64,000 nucleotides of DNA from Neobacillus sp. CF12. GTDB taxonomy: Bacteria; Bacillota; Bacilli; Bacillales; Cytobacillaceae. Shown here piece after piece: positions 16,675 through 25,246 of the stretch. Position 1 is the first letter of the stretch. Each line of letters begins with the position of its first letter. Made by a program: the position numbers and the translations under genes. The notes beneath the pieces were generated by a model. It saw only the letters and a list, made by a program, of their open reading frames with translations, did no database searches and was not told where the DNA came from. The stretch is from contig NZ_JAUCEU010000007.1 in assembly GCF_030348765.1 (NCBI RefSeq), forward strand, positions 1,854,501 to 1,918,500. Reading direction: 5' to 3'.

Positions 16675-18945
16675 TTACTTGACTACACGCGGTGTATGAA
16701 GGTTCGGTATCGGGACGGTCGACCAATCGATATCGGATGCGAAATAAAAGCTTGTATAGCCTGGCTGGTTGTATACGACATTTTGCCTTGCGATCTCGCT
16801 TCTGTATTGTGTATCGTGCATCAATGTATACAATTTGCGGTCGGTAATCTCGGTGCTCATATAGATTCGAATCGCCGAACTGTCAGTGGTTCGAACGAGA
16901 AGTTCTTCCCGCCAGTCCCCGAATATGTCTGCAACAAGGCATGGATTGCCCTTCGTATGATTGTTGGAGGTTGTCTCTTCCGCCGTAACCAAACGGCCTC
17001 TTTTCCAATCGTCGATTGTGACAGGCTGACCCAAAGCGCCACTGATGATTTGAGTGGTCATGTCAGCCGCCCACTTAATGTTCATATTAGTCCCTGGTAC
17101 CTTCTGATTAATCTGTTCTCCCTTTGCACTCATCAAGCCGAAGGTCTCATGACTTGAAGGATCTTCCAATGTCCAAGTCTGAAGTCCCCGATACTCTGGG
17201 TCAACCTGACCGATCATCCCACGACCTATATCATCTGTCGCAAAAGCACCATATAGCACTTCACCTGTCGCCGCATCGCGCAGCGTATATCCATAAGGTC
17301 CTCGTACGCCGCTCTCATGAACCATGAATATTTCCAGACCAGGGCGATCTGGATCGATATTCGTTACATGAAGAGCATCGCCGTGGCCCAGTTTAGCAAT
17401 CTCTCCCGGCGCAGCACTCCCTTCCGGCAGTATGCCTTTTGAGCTGTATAGAATGGTTCCATCATGGTCGATCGTAGCCGAGCCGTATATGATTTCATGA
17501 CAGCCGTCACCGTCAACATCCGCAACGCTCAAAGAATGTGCTCCTTGCTTCGCAAGACTGCCAAACGCCTCGCTTCGACCGTCGGCCAAATGAAGACTGT
17601 CGTTGAATGGATTATCCATCGTGATCCAACCGCTATCGGTAAACCAATTCTCTTTCAGATGAGTCCCATCCCAAGAGTAGGAAACGACAGCGGCTCTTGT
17701 GTAATAGCCCCGAGCAAAGACTGCATATGGTTTTTGTCCATCTAGATAGGCTACACCGGCAAGGAAACGATCTACCCGGTTTCCCGGTTCAATGCGGTTC
17801 CAAGCATAATCACCCCACATGAGGCCGTCGTCATGCCGTCCAGGCTTATAGCGGATTGTTTCGAGTTCTTCTCCCGTCAGTCCATTAAAAATAGTTAAAT
17901 ATTCTGGGCCATTTAAAATAAATCCTTCAAATGCCCGTAGGTTATTGCGGTTGCTCCTCTTTTGCGCATAAACGTCTAAAAAATAATCGACCAGCCGTAC
18001 GGCATCTGCCCGGTTCAACGGATAAGAGTACAGATTATCAATCCCGAAACATTCCTCAAGAGTTAATGGCCAATGGCCGGCAACTACCTCTTCATGCTCA
18101 TGCCAACTCAAGAACATGTCCACAAGATGCTCGTAATAATCGGTACTGCTCATCCGATAATCGTCATTATGGCTGTAACCGGCCGCCACATCTTCTTGAA
18201 GCATCGTGATATAGCTTTCGGAAACACCATTCCCTTCCTGATTGTATCGAATGACCTTCGTTCCAGGGGCGGTCTTAAAAATCAATTCCGCTTTGCCGTC
18301 CCCATCAAAATCGTACACGAGGAATTGCGTATAGTGTGCGCCTGCCCGAATGTTAACGCCTAAATCAATCCGATAAAGCAGTGTCCCGTCCAACTTATAG
18401 CAGTCGATAAAAACCGGGCCAGTATAGCCGGAATGCGACACATCCTTGGAATTGGAAGGATCCCATTTGACAAAATATTCGTACTGGCCATCACCGTCCA
18501 CATCCCCGACGCTCATATCATTAGCAGAGTATGTATAGGTCTCTCCAGCTGGCGTAACGCCGCTGTTTGGCTTTTGCAAAGGAATTTCATAGTATGTACT
18601 CTCCCAAGGGGTTACCTCCGCGCTGCGGTCAATCTCTTTTCCTTCCACGATTGCGCAAACATAATAGGATGAGGAGCCTGTCCCATCACGATCCAAAAAG
18701 TTGGTGCTATCATAAATCGTTGCGATGAGGACTCCATCGCGATAAAGGTTAAAATCAGGTCCAATAAGCCCTTTATCGGTAAAACCAGTCACTTCATTCC
18801 CCAGCAATCTCCAGCTAAGAAATATCCCTTCTGATGTTGAAGCAGCAGCTAACCCCCGATCCAGATATTCAAGCTGTACTGCAGAATCAACTTCTGACTC
18901 TAGCTTATTTTTCACCTGTTCTGATTTCAATTGATTCACTCCCAT
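16675..18945 (-). CDS. Rhamnogalacturonan lyase, polysaccharide lyase family 11 (YesW/YesX type)
   Basis: Up to 756 residues. It has the eight-bladed propeller hallmarks of PL11: repeated calcium-binding loops (DVDGDGQYEYFVKWD, DFDGDGKAELIF, DVDGDGCHEIIY) and RAGAHYTQFLVYDFDG. The insertion around residues 250-340 (FLSWHEHEEVV to RAFEGFILNG) makes it longer than YesX (612 residues). It cleaves rhamnogalacturonan I by beta-elimination. No signal peptide is seen, so it probably acts on imported oligomers. The start is uncertain: ATG 18945, or TTG 18930 with GGGAG before it. It overlaps the 3' end of the GH105 gene, so the two are translationally linked. The DNA is visibly GC-richer than its surroundings. 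Confidence 0.9.
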   Translation of the reverse strand: MGVNQLKSEQVKNKLESEVDSAVQLEYLDRGLAAASTSEGIFLSWRLLGNEVTGFTDKGLIGPDFNLYRDGVLIATIYDSTNFLDRDGTGSSSYYVCAIVEGKEIDRSAEVTPWESTYYEIPLQKPNSGVTPAGETYTYSANDMSVGDVDGDGQYEYFVKWDPSNSKDVSHSGYTGPVFIDCYKLDGTLLYRIDLGVNIRAGAHYTQFLVYDFDGDGKAELIFKTAPGTKVIRYNQEGNGVSESYITMLQEDVAAGYSHNDDYRMSSTDYYEHLVDMFLSWHEHEEVVAGHWPLTLEECFGIDNLYSYPLNRADAVRLVDYFLDVYAQKRSNRNNLRAFEGFILNGPEYLTIFNGLTGEELETIRYKPGRHDDGLMWGDYAWNRIEPGNRVDRFLAGVAYLDGQKPYAVFARGYYTRAAVVSYSWDGTHLKENWFTDSGWITMDNPFNDSLHLADGRSEAFGSLAKQGAHSLSVADVDGDGCHEIIYGSATIDHDGTILYSSKGILPEGSAAPGEIAKLGHGDALHVTNIDPDRPGLEIFMVHESGVRGPYGYTLRDAATGEVLYGAFATDDIGRGMIGQVDPEYRGLQTWTLEDPSSHETFGLMSAKGEQINQKVPGTNMNIKWAADMTTQIISGALGQPVTIDDWKRGRLVTAEETTSNNHTKGNPCLVADIFGDWREELLVRTTDSSAIRIYMSTEITDRKLYTLMHDTQYRSEIARQNVVYNQPGYTSFYFASDIDWSTVPIPNLHTPRVVK

Positions 18946-19996
18946 TCTCTGTCGCTATCTTCGTTTTTTGACTTAATTCTTGTTTTTTTAGCAGCGCAGC
19001 TAGGAATGCAAGAACAAGCCCTTGACCCCATCCCTGTACCCTTTTTTTTGGAACCAAATTGTAGTCTTCCGCAGTGTACATTACGGCCGTTCCCGCAGAA
19101 ACATTTCTAACCGAACCGTCTTCATCAATGTTTGATACGATTCCCTCATAAGCTTTTGCGACATATTTCTGATGCAATGGATGTGCGTTTACTGTCAATG
19201 CAGCGGCAATACCGGCTGTTGCCGAAGTTTCAAGGTAGGAGGTATCATCGTTTAAGATGGTATGCCACATACCCTCTCCTGACTGTAGTCTTACCAGCGC
19301 ACTCAATTGGTCACCAAGAGCTCCGTCAATCTGCATCCACATAGGCATAAAGGGATTGAGCATTCTGAAAGCCTGTGCCATCGTGTAAGCCGCCCATGCA
19401 TTTGCCCTTGCCCAATAAATGGCGGATAGATGATCCTTTCTAACATTGTCCCACGCGTGATAGAACAAGTTTGTCTTATTGTCTTGCAGGTACTCCTCAT
19501 GCCAATAGAACTGTTTCAATGCATCATCGATATATTCCTTGTTATCAAGCTTAAATCCAATACGAAGCAGGAAGTATGCTGCCATGAACAAAGTATCTGC
19601 CCATGCCTGTTCCGGAAAGTCATTTTTTGATGAAACTGTATGCTGGAATACTCCATCTCCGAAACGGATTGCATCCTTTCTAAGATACTCAGCTTTCATC
19701 AGTGCAAGATCAAGGTATTTTGCATCCCCTGTGGCTTCATGCAGGGTCAACATTGTATGTCCCATAGCACAAGCGTTAACATTCATTGGGGGAAGCCCTA
19801 AATCAAGGTATTCGTCTACCCATTTGACCATGAAATCAATATATTCCTGGTTTCCGGTAACCTCCCAGGCTTTTCCTATACCATAAAAAGCTACCCCGCA
19901 TGACCAGCTCCATGTAAAATCTATATTCATTGTTCTTCGGACTACGGTGTCAATCATTTCCTTTAATTCGTTTTCATCATATTCAAACCTAGGCAT
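18905..19996 (-). CDS. Unsaturated rhamnogalacturonyl hydrolase, GH105 (YteR/YesR type)
   Basis: 363 residues, a six-hairpin barrel enzyme of normal length. WADTLFMA carries the presumed catalytic Asp134, and conserved segments WSWSCGVAFYGI, YWARANAW and GWGQGLVLAFLA are present. It removes the unsaturated galacturonyl residue from rhamnogalacturonan disaccharides left by lyases. Cytoplasmic (no signal). GAGAGGAAGACGAAG precedes ATG 19996. It overlaps the downstream PL11 gene by about 40 bp and is divergent from an AraC regulator that probably controls the block. Confidence 0.92.
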   Translation of the reverse strand: MPRFEYDENELKEMIDTVVRRTMNIDFTWSWSCGVAFYGIGKAWEVTGNQEYIDFMVKWVDEYLDLGLPPMNVNACAMGHTMLTLHEATGDAKYLDLALMKAEYLRKDAIRFGDGVFQHTVSSKNDFPEQAWADTLFMAAYFLLRIGFKLDNKEYIDDALKQFYWHEEYLQDNKTNLFYHAWDNVRKDHLSAIYWARANAWAAYTMAQAFRMLNPFMPMWMQIDGALGDQLSALVRLQSGEGMWHTILNDDTSYLETSATAGIAAALTVNAHPLHQKYVAKAYEGIVSNIDEDGSVRNVSAGTAVMYTAEDYNLVPKKRVQGWGQGLVLAFLAALLKKQELSQKTKIATENGSESIEIRTGEK

Positions 19997-20091
19997 CTTC
20001 GTCTTCCTCTCTTCATTGTTCCTGCATTTTTTGGATTTAAAGTGCTACGGCACCTTGTGTCAGATTGTATCCTCTTAATCAGTGTAAAAAC

Positions 20092-20123
20092 AATGCTTTA
20101 AAGGCATTCATTTATGGTATAAT
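20092..20123 (+). promoter_or_regulatory. Promoter and palindrome upstream of the AraC gene
   Basis: TATAAT at 20118-20123 is a perfect -10; the -35 region is poor, as expected for an activated promoter. The near-palindrome AATGCTTTAAAGGCATT (20092-20108) lies where an activator or repressor would bind. The -10 position rules out the longer reading frame starting at 20065. Confidence 0.5.
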
Positions 20124-20154
20124 GTCAGTATTTTACCGGAGGAGGGACCACAAC

Positions 20155-21003
20155 TTGAGAACTTATTATTATAATCCGGAAACACCGTACCGTGTGAACC
20201 CGGATTTGCATCTGCTTTTCTGGGGAAGGGAGGAGTGTGCTCCGGGACATGCCGTAGGTCCGATGGTTCGGGACATCTACGTCATTCATTTTATTCATAA
20301 TGGCTCTGGAGTCGTCCAAGTTGGGAAGCATACCTTTTCACTTGAAGCGGGGCAAGCCTTTCTCATTTATCCGGATGTTTTGACCTTTTATAAGGCGGAC
20401 ATGCACTCACCCTGGGTTTACACGTGGCTGGCCTTTTCCGGTGAGCAGGTAGAACCTATTTTGGCGCGTACACGGCTGACCCCGGAGCAGCCGGTGTTTC
20501 CTATGGACATTAAGATCATGCCTGATATGTATAATCAATTAACGATGGTTTCCGAAAAAGAACCTGGCTCCGATCTAAAGATCAAAGCGCTTATGTATGA
20601 ATTTTTATCCGTGCTCACAGAGACTGTCCCGCTTTCCGTCCCAGCGAGTTCAAGCCCAAATAGACGGGACACCTATATCGTGCAAGGCATGGAATATATT
20701 CATGCTCACTATCATGAACAGGTATCCATTGAACAACTAGCTTCATTTGTTCGGCTGGACCGCAAATATTTCTCCGCCATATTTAAGGAATCGCTAGGAC
20801 TGACACCTCAGCAATATCTGCTGCAATACCGGATGAATAAGGCTTGCGAACTACTTAGGAAAGGGCAGTATAACGTTGGAGAGGTCGCCCAATCCGTGGG
20901 ATATTCAGACGCACTGTTGTTTTCAAGGATGTTTAAAAAAATAATAGGAACCGCTCCGAAGCATTATCGCCAACAGACCAGCCATTCCGACATAAATCCA
21001 TAA
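20155..21003 (+). CDS. AraC-family regulator with cupin sensor domain
   Basis: 282 residues from TTG 20155, chosen because GGAGGAGGG lies 8 bp upstream and a -10 lies between this and the alternative upstream ATG. Residues 1-150 form an AraC cupin domain (IHFIHNGSGVVQVGKHTF, LEAGQAFLIYPDV). The C-terminal 100 residues hold two helix-turn-helix motifs (SIEQLASFVRLDRKYFSAIF and NVGEVAQSVGYSDALLFSRM). This is the RhaS/YesS-like type that senses sugars. It lies between the GH105-PL11 pair and the PL22-like gene and is the likely local activator. Confidence 0.88.
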   Translation: MRTYYYNPETPYRVNPDLHLLFWGREECAPGHAVGPMVRDIYVIHFIHNGSGVVQVGKHTFSLEAGQAFLIYPDVLTFYKADMHSPWVYTWLAFSGEQVEPILARTRLTPEQPVFPMDIKIMPDMYNQLTMVSEKEPGSDLKIKALMYEFLSVLTETVPLSVPASSSPNRRDTYIVQGMEYIHAHYHEQVSIEQLASFVRLDRKYFSAIFKESLGLTPQQYLLQYRMNKACELLRKGQYNVGEVAQSVGYSDALLFSRMFKKIIGTAPKHYRQQTSHSDINP

Positions 21004-21079
21004 ACCACATCCTTGCTGATATAGGCTTATCCCGCCAAACCCTCTAAAATGGGTTTAATTCACATGGGAGGGAATTTTT

Positions 21080-22123
21080 ATGCGAAATTTTACAACATAC
21101 AGGGATTCTGTTACAGGATATGAGATACGTCAGTATACTCAAGGACAAGAACGCAATACTAAGCTATATTTCACAACCGAGAATTTTACTACAGATGACC
21201 GTTATTTCTTCTTCAACCAGCAGATTCCCTCGGGTTTGAAAAATGAGGTCTACCAAGGAACAGGAGATCTTTACAAAGCAGAGGTCGAATCTGGCGAACT
21301 GAAGCTGGTAGCAGGCAGTGAATACAGTGGCTTTGCCATGGACAGGTTTGAAAACTACGGGGTGATGACAAAGGGGAATGTCGTTTGCCGCTATGAATGC
21401 GACAGCGATAAAATCATTGAATTGGGTGCTCTCCCCGCTGGCGGTCATATTACGGGGCATTTAACTACTAGCAAAAGCGGGATGATTGTTTGCAGTTATA
21501 AACAAAAAAACTGCATTTACGCCTTGGTTACATTGGATCCTCAAACCGGAAAAAGTGAAGTAGTCTATCAAAGTGATTATAACTTGGGGCATGCGCAGGT
21601 TTGTCCCACCGATGAAAATACGATTTTCTTCATTCATGAAACAGGTGGCGATGCTTTGCAGCGGATGTGGCTTTTTGATGTCACCACTTCTACCGCACGG
21701 CCGTACTACGTCGAATCCGAGGGAGATTGGATTACCCACGAGGTCTGGACTGCTGATGGTGAAAACATTGTGTTCATGAAGCTGCCGTCTTATCTAATGA
21801 TGGGGACAAAAGACGGTCAAAATTTCCGCATCATTACCAAGGAAGATCAGCTCCTCCACCCCGGAGTTTCACGTGACTCAAAATGGTTATGCGCGGACCG
21901 TATCGGTTACCTTGGCGTAGAAAGCCCTAATCTGGTTTATCTTGTAAATGGCGAAACAGGTAATTCCCTCGTACTCGCCAATACGGATACACCAAGAAGC
22001 GGTGCGGATCATCTTCACCCTTCTTTTAACCGCAAGGGCGATATGATCTTGTTTAACCGTCCGTTTGACAACGGAAGTACACAGGTTTGCCTCATTGATT
22101 TAAACCAAGTTGAAAGACCCTAG
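21080..22123 (+). CDS. Oligogalacturonate lyase-like protein (PL22-type beta-propeller)
   Basis: 347 residues, cytoplasmic, with a propeller-like repeat pattern. Landmarks are YFTTENFTTDDRYFFFNQQ, DLYKAEVESGELK, YNLGHAQVCPTDENTIFF, THEVWTADGENIVF and the C-terminal HLHPSFNRKGDMILFNRPF. These match oligogalacturonide lyases, which split unsaturated di- and oligogalacturonates by beta-elimination with metal-binding histidines. GGGAGGG precedes ATG 21080. It lies 76 bp after the AraC gene in the same orientation. Substrate could instead be rhamnogalacturonan-derived, given its neighbours. Confidence 0.75.
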   Translation: MRNFTTYRDSVTGYEIRQYTQGQERNTKLYFTTENFTTDDRYFFFNQQIPSGLKNEVYQGTGDLYKAEVESGELKLVAGSEYSGFAMDRFENYGVMTKGNVVCRYECDSDKIIELGALPAGGHITGHLTTSKSGMIVCSYKQKNCIYALVTLDPQTGKSEVVYQSDYNLGHAQVCPTDENTIFFIHETGGDALQRMWLFDVTTSTARPYYVESEGDWITHEVWTADGENIVFMKLPSYLMMGTKDGQNFRIITKEDQLLHPGVSRDSKWLCADRIGYLGVESPNLVYLVNGETGNSLVLANTDTPRSGADHLHPSFNRKGDMILFNRPFDNGSTQVCLIDLNQVERP

Positions 22124-22258
22124 TTGATATAATTATATTTTTCAGTTTTAGAACCGTTTGATATATTAATAGATTCTAGCTGCAATAACAATAAATGGTT
22201 AAATGGCGTATCATTTACTTTTTGTGTAAGTGGATGCTGCATAAGGAGGAAAAGCTGT

Positions 22259-23423
22259 TTGAAATCTTTTGAAAAACTACATCCATTATTAAAAAGTTTT
22301 GTCGAAAAAGGTCCGGCTGGATGTGCCTGTTCCGTTACCCATCAAGGGAAAACAGTGTTTGAAGATTACTTTGGATATGCTGACCTTGAAACAGAAAAAC
22401 CAATTTTACGAGATACGATTTATAGAATATATTCAAACACCAAATTGGTGACGTGTGTTGCTGCCCTTATTTTATATGAACGGGGTTTGTTCTTGCTGAA
22501 TGATCCTCTTGAAGATTATCTTACAGAATTCAAAGAACCAAAAGTTTACCATCGGAATAAAAATGGCGATTTGTCGATTTTACCTGCTACAAAATCAATC
22601 AGGGTCAAAGACCTCTTCATGATGACCTCGGGATTAACCTATGGAGGAGACGGAAATGAAACGGAACGTCAGGTTAAAATGGCGCTCGATAACTTTAATC
22701 ACAACAAGGGTCCTGAGAATCTAGATGTAAGAACCCTCTCCCAAATACTCAGCAAGATTCCACTTGCCTTTGAACCGGGGACACAATGGCAATATAGCTA
22801 TAGCCATGACGTCTTGGGAGCACTGATTGAAGTCTTGTCAGGTAAATCCTTGGGACAATTTTTAAAGGATGAAATTTTTGATCCTTTGGAAATGAAGGAT
22901 ACATTTTTTAAGATTCCCGAAGAGAAAAAAGAGCGTCTTTGCAGCCTTTACAATCGTAATGAAGATGGGGAGTTAACCAAAAATTCATTAATGGATGGGA
23001 ATTATAAGCCAGAAGCCAAGTTTGAAAGTGGAGGCGGAGGGCTGCTGTCTACGTTAGACGACTATAGTCGATTTGCCCACATGTTGGCAAACGGCGGAGA
23101 GCTTAACGGTGTCAAAATATTAGGAAGAAAGACCATTGAACTCATGTCCACCAATCATCTTCAGCCAGAGGTACTGCCGTACTATAAATTGGGATTATCT
23201 GAAGGGATATGGTTATGGATTGGGTGTCAGAGTCATGATGAATCCGCCTTTAGGAGGCAGTAACAGTTCAATCGGAGAATTCGGATGGTGTGGTATGGCA
23301 GGTACGTGGGTATTGATTGACCCAAAGGAAAAGCTATCTGCCGTGTATATGCAGCAGATGATGCCTAACTTTGAGGCTTACCATCAGCCCCGGCTTCGCT
23401 CGGTTATTTATAGTTCGCTCTAA
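22259..23423 (+). pseudogene. Serine hydrolase (class C beta-lactamase-like), frameshifted
   Basis: Start TTG 22259 with AAGGAGGA upstream. The first 315 or so codons are intact: YSNTKLV gives the SxxK motif (Ser59, Lys62), and QYSYSHDVLGALIEVLSG the second motif region. At 23204-23206 a GGG where GG is expected shifts the frame; the intended continuation GYGYGLGVRVMMNPP and GEFGWCGMAGTWVLIDP runs in the next frame to the stop at 23423. Joined, it is a normal esterase/penicillin-binding-protein-like protein of about 387 residues. This is either a recent pseudogene or a one-base sequencing error. A degraded second copy lies at 28274. Confidence 0.8.
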
Positions 23424-23464
23424 GAATACGCTTAGATGCCCAATAGATTAATGGAGGTATTCAG

Positions 23465-24262
23465 GTGGCTGATTATTCGTTTGTAAAAGACAAAGTCGCA
23501 GTTGTAACAGGCGCTGGGAGTGGAATCGGACAAGCGATTTCAATGGGTCTAGCGAAAGTGGGAGCAATCGTGATTCTAGTGGGACGCTCGGCTGAAAAGC
23601 TAATAAAAACAGCTGAACTTATTGAAGAACTCAAGGGTAAATCTGTGGTAGTGTGTGCAGATGTAAATAGCATTGAAAGTGTAGAACAGATGGCTTCAAC
23701 GGTTTTAAAAAAGTTTGGTGTTCCCTCTATTCTTATTAACGCTGCGGGGATTCATGGGGAGATAAGGACGATAAAGGAAAGCGATCCGCAACTGTGGATG
23801 GATACGCTGATGATTAATACTGCTGGGCCATATCTTGTTTGCCGTGCTTTTATGAACGAAATGATTGAGCTGGGCTGGGGCAGAATTGTGAATGTGAGTT
23901 CCGCCGCTTCTCTTGTAAAACCTAACGGCGTCAACAGTGCCTATGCGACAAGCAAAGCTGCCTTAAATCATTTTACCAGGCAGCTTGCATCAGAACTGGA
24001 AGGAACAGAGATTACGGCAAATGTCATTCATCCTGGTGAAGTAAAAACGCAAATGTGGGCAAATATTAAGTTTGATGCTGAAAAATCAGGAAATCCGGTT
24101 ATGACACGGTGGGCTGATATGGTTGGACAATCAGGCGGCGATTCTCCCGAGAAAGCAGTCGAGGTCATCCTCGATTTATTAACGCCAGAATCAAATGAAA
24201 TAAATGGGAAATTTTTATGGATAAAGGATGGCAAAAAAAAGCCAATTCCTAGTTGGGATTAA
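23465..24262 (+). CDS. SDR-family oxidoreductase
   Basis: 265 residues, classical short-chain dehydrogenase. The cofactor motif TGAGSGIG is at 15-22, NAAGIHG follows, and the active site is complete with Ser in NVSSAASL, Tyr160 and Lys164 in YATSKAAL. The start is GTG 23465 with GGAGG 8 bp upstream. It follows the serine hydrolase pseudogene by 41 bp and may have been co-transcribed with it. Substrate unknown. Confidence 0.88.
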   Translation: MADYSFVKDKVAVVTGAGSGIGQAISMGLAKVGAIVILVGRSAEKLIKTAELIEELKGKSVVVCADVNSIESVEQMASTVLKKFGVPSILINAAGIHGEIRTIKESDPQLWMDTLMINTAGPYLVCRAFMNEMIELGWGRIVNVSSAASLVKPNGVNSAYATSKAALNHFTRQLASELEGTEITANVIHPGEVKTQMWANIKFDAEKSGNPVMTRWADMVGQSGGDSPEKAVEVILDLLTPESNEINGKFLWIKDGKKKPIPSWD

Positions 24263-24387
24263 GAGGAATAACTATACATTTTTCCTGCAGCTCGCCAAAG
24301 TTTTTTCTTATGTATATATCAAAAAAGCATTGATTCCCAATTTAAATTGCTTTTTCTAATGTTTAAGAAGAATAGAACCGAAGAAAA

Positions 24388-24415
24388 AAGACATCCTTTT
24401 TTAATAGGATGTCTT
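24388..24415 (-). terminator. Minus-strand terminator
   Basis: AAGACATCCT / AGGATGTCTT stem; on the minus strand it is followed by TTTTTCTTC, while the plus side has no T-run. It therefore terminates something coming from the right, such as the small reading frame ending at 24419. Confidence 0.65.
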
Positions 24416-24418
24416 CAC

Positions 24419-24528
24419 TTAGTATTTTGTTTGGTTTGAACATTCTGCTTTGAAATCAGGTAAATCATCAAAAGCTTGTGGGATGATAATACCGTCTTCC
24501 TTCCTTTGCTTTTGCTTTGTTCTGCCAT
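24419..24528 (-). pseudogene. Possible small gene, frameshifted
   Basis: ATG 24528 has a perfect GGAGG 7 bp upstream and starts MAEQSKSKGRK. After the A/G-rich run near 24497 the neighbouring frame reads EDGIIIPQAFDDLPDFKAEC and on to a TAA at 24421-24419, four bases before a terminator. The tail looks protein-like while the in-frame continuation does not, so a one-base frameshift is inferred. I do not recognise the protein. A spurious frame is possible. Confidence 0.35.
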
Positions 24529-24534
24529 AAAAAA

Positions 24535-24577
24535 GCCTCCATCGCTTCATTGGTGATTCCCAATATAGCAAGGAGGC
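24535..24577 (-). promoter_or_regulatory. Hairpin enclosing a ribosome site
   Basis: GCCTCC / GGAGGC outer stem and ATTGG / CCAAT inner stem. On the minus strand the 3' arm is GGAGGC followed by TTTTTTATG, so the structure looks like a terminator and at the same time hides the Shine-Dalgarno of the small frame starting at 24528. It lies 100 bp downstream of the tRNA-Sec fragment at 24678. Confidence 0.45.
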
Positions 24578-24677
24578 TCCACAGTCTTTTGATAGTACCC
24601 TCAACAGTCTAGTTGCAAAACACTTCTACTAACCAAATATTTACATACGTTCGAAAACGTTGGTGTCATAATACTTT

Positions 24678-24761
24678 TGGCGGGACTGTGTGGGAATCGA
24701 ACCCACCAGACCTGGCACGCAAGTCTCAAGCAGTTTTGAAGACTGTGTATGGGACCAGTGG
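24678..24761 (-). pseudogene. Truncated tRNA-Sec copy A
   Basis: On the minus strand the 3' part of a tRNA-Sec is present: anticodon loop CTTCAAA (TCA), a 7-bp variable arm AGACTTG / CAGGTCT, T-arm GTGGG-TTCGATT-CCCAC, acceptor 3' strand ACAGTCCC and GCCA. The D-arm core (ACTGGT) is recognisable at the right distance, but the D-stem does not pair and no 5' acceptor strand (GGGACTGT expected) is found. The variable arm sequence differs from the full copy at 35559 and matches copy B at 31577. Confidence 0.75.
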
Positions 24762-24840
24762 TCAAATCAGATTCAAATTCCCCCGTAATATCAAGGGGTC
24801 TCGGCAGTCTCTTGAAAGTTTTTTAGACCGTTTTCCCTAA

Positions 24841-25246
24841 CCTCTACAGCCTCCATTCTAGAATAAATATTTACTTAAGACAATTTAAAATATTATCCAA
24901 TAAGTTGTAAAGCCGAACCCAAGATCCTAAAAAGCATTTTTAGATTTAGCCCTGTTGATGTAGTTAAAATGTATTATCTTTACAGGTGCAGGCTGTTCTA
25001 GTTTGCCTACAAGATAGTCCAGATAAAGATATTCAAAATGTGCAAGCAAAATAAAGCGGCTGCTATTCCAGCCATTAATCACTTAGACGCATTTCTTTGC
25101 CCTCCTTTATTCGTTCTATCGATTCAAACGTTTACAATATTTATTTCTTTGGTTTGTGATAATTTAATATTCTAACTATTATTTTTATTCAAAAATTATT
25201 CTATAATACTTTTCATTACAAAAATTCAAAGTCAGAGATGTAAAGA
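24841..25246. other. Gene-poor stretch before the BASS gene
   Basis: AT-rich. On the minus strand AAAGGAGGG (near 25106) precedes ATG CGT and a frame that stops after five codons. An overlapping frame beginning with GTG (VINGWNSSRFILLAHFEYLY onward) is open for about 49 codons; it may be a remnant. I see no clear promoter motif, riboswitch or RNA gene. Confidence 0.4.

Noticed and set aside
16696..18672. Several plus-strand frames inside the PL11 gene
   Set aside because: They are antisense to a clear PL11 protein, lack ribosome sites and arise from the high GC of that gene.
24613..24840. Protein frame with WESNPPD
   Set aside because: It is the reverse strand of a tRNA-Sec fragment; the text comes from its T-arm and acceptor. 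The frame at 35449-35679 (again WESNPPD) is the same artefact over the complete tRNA.
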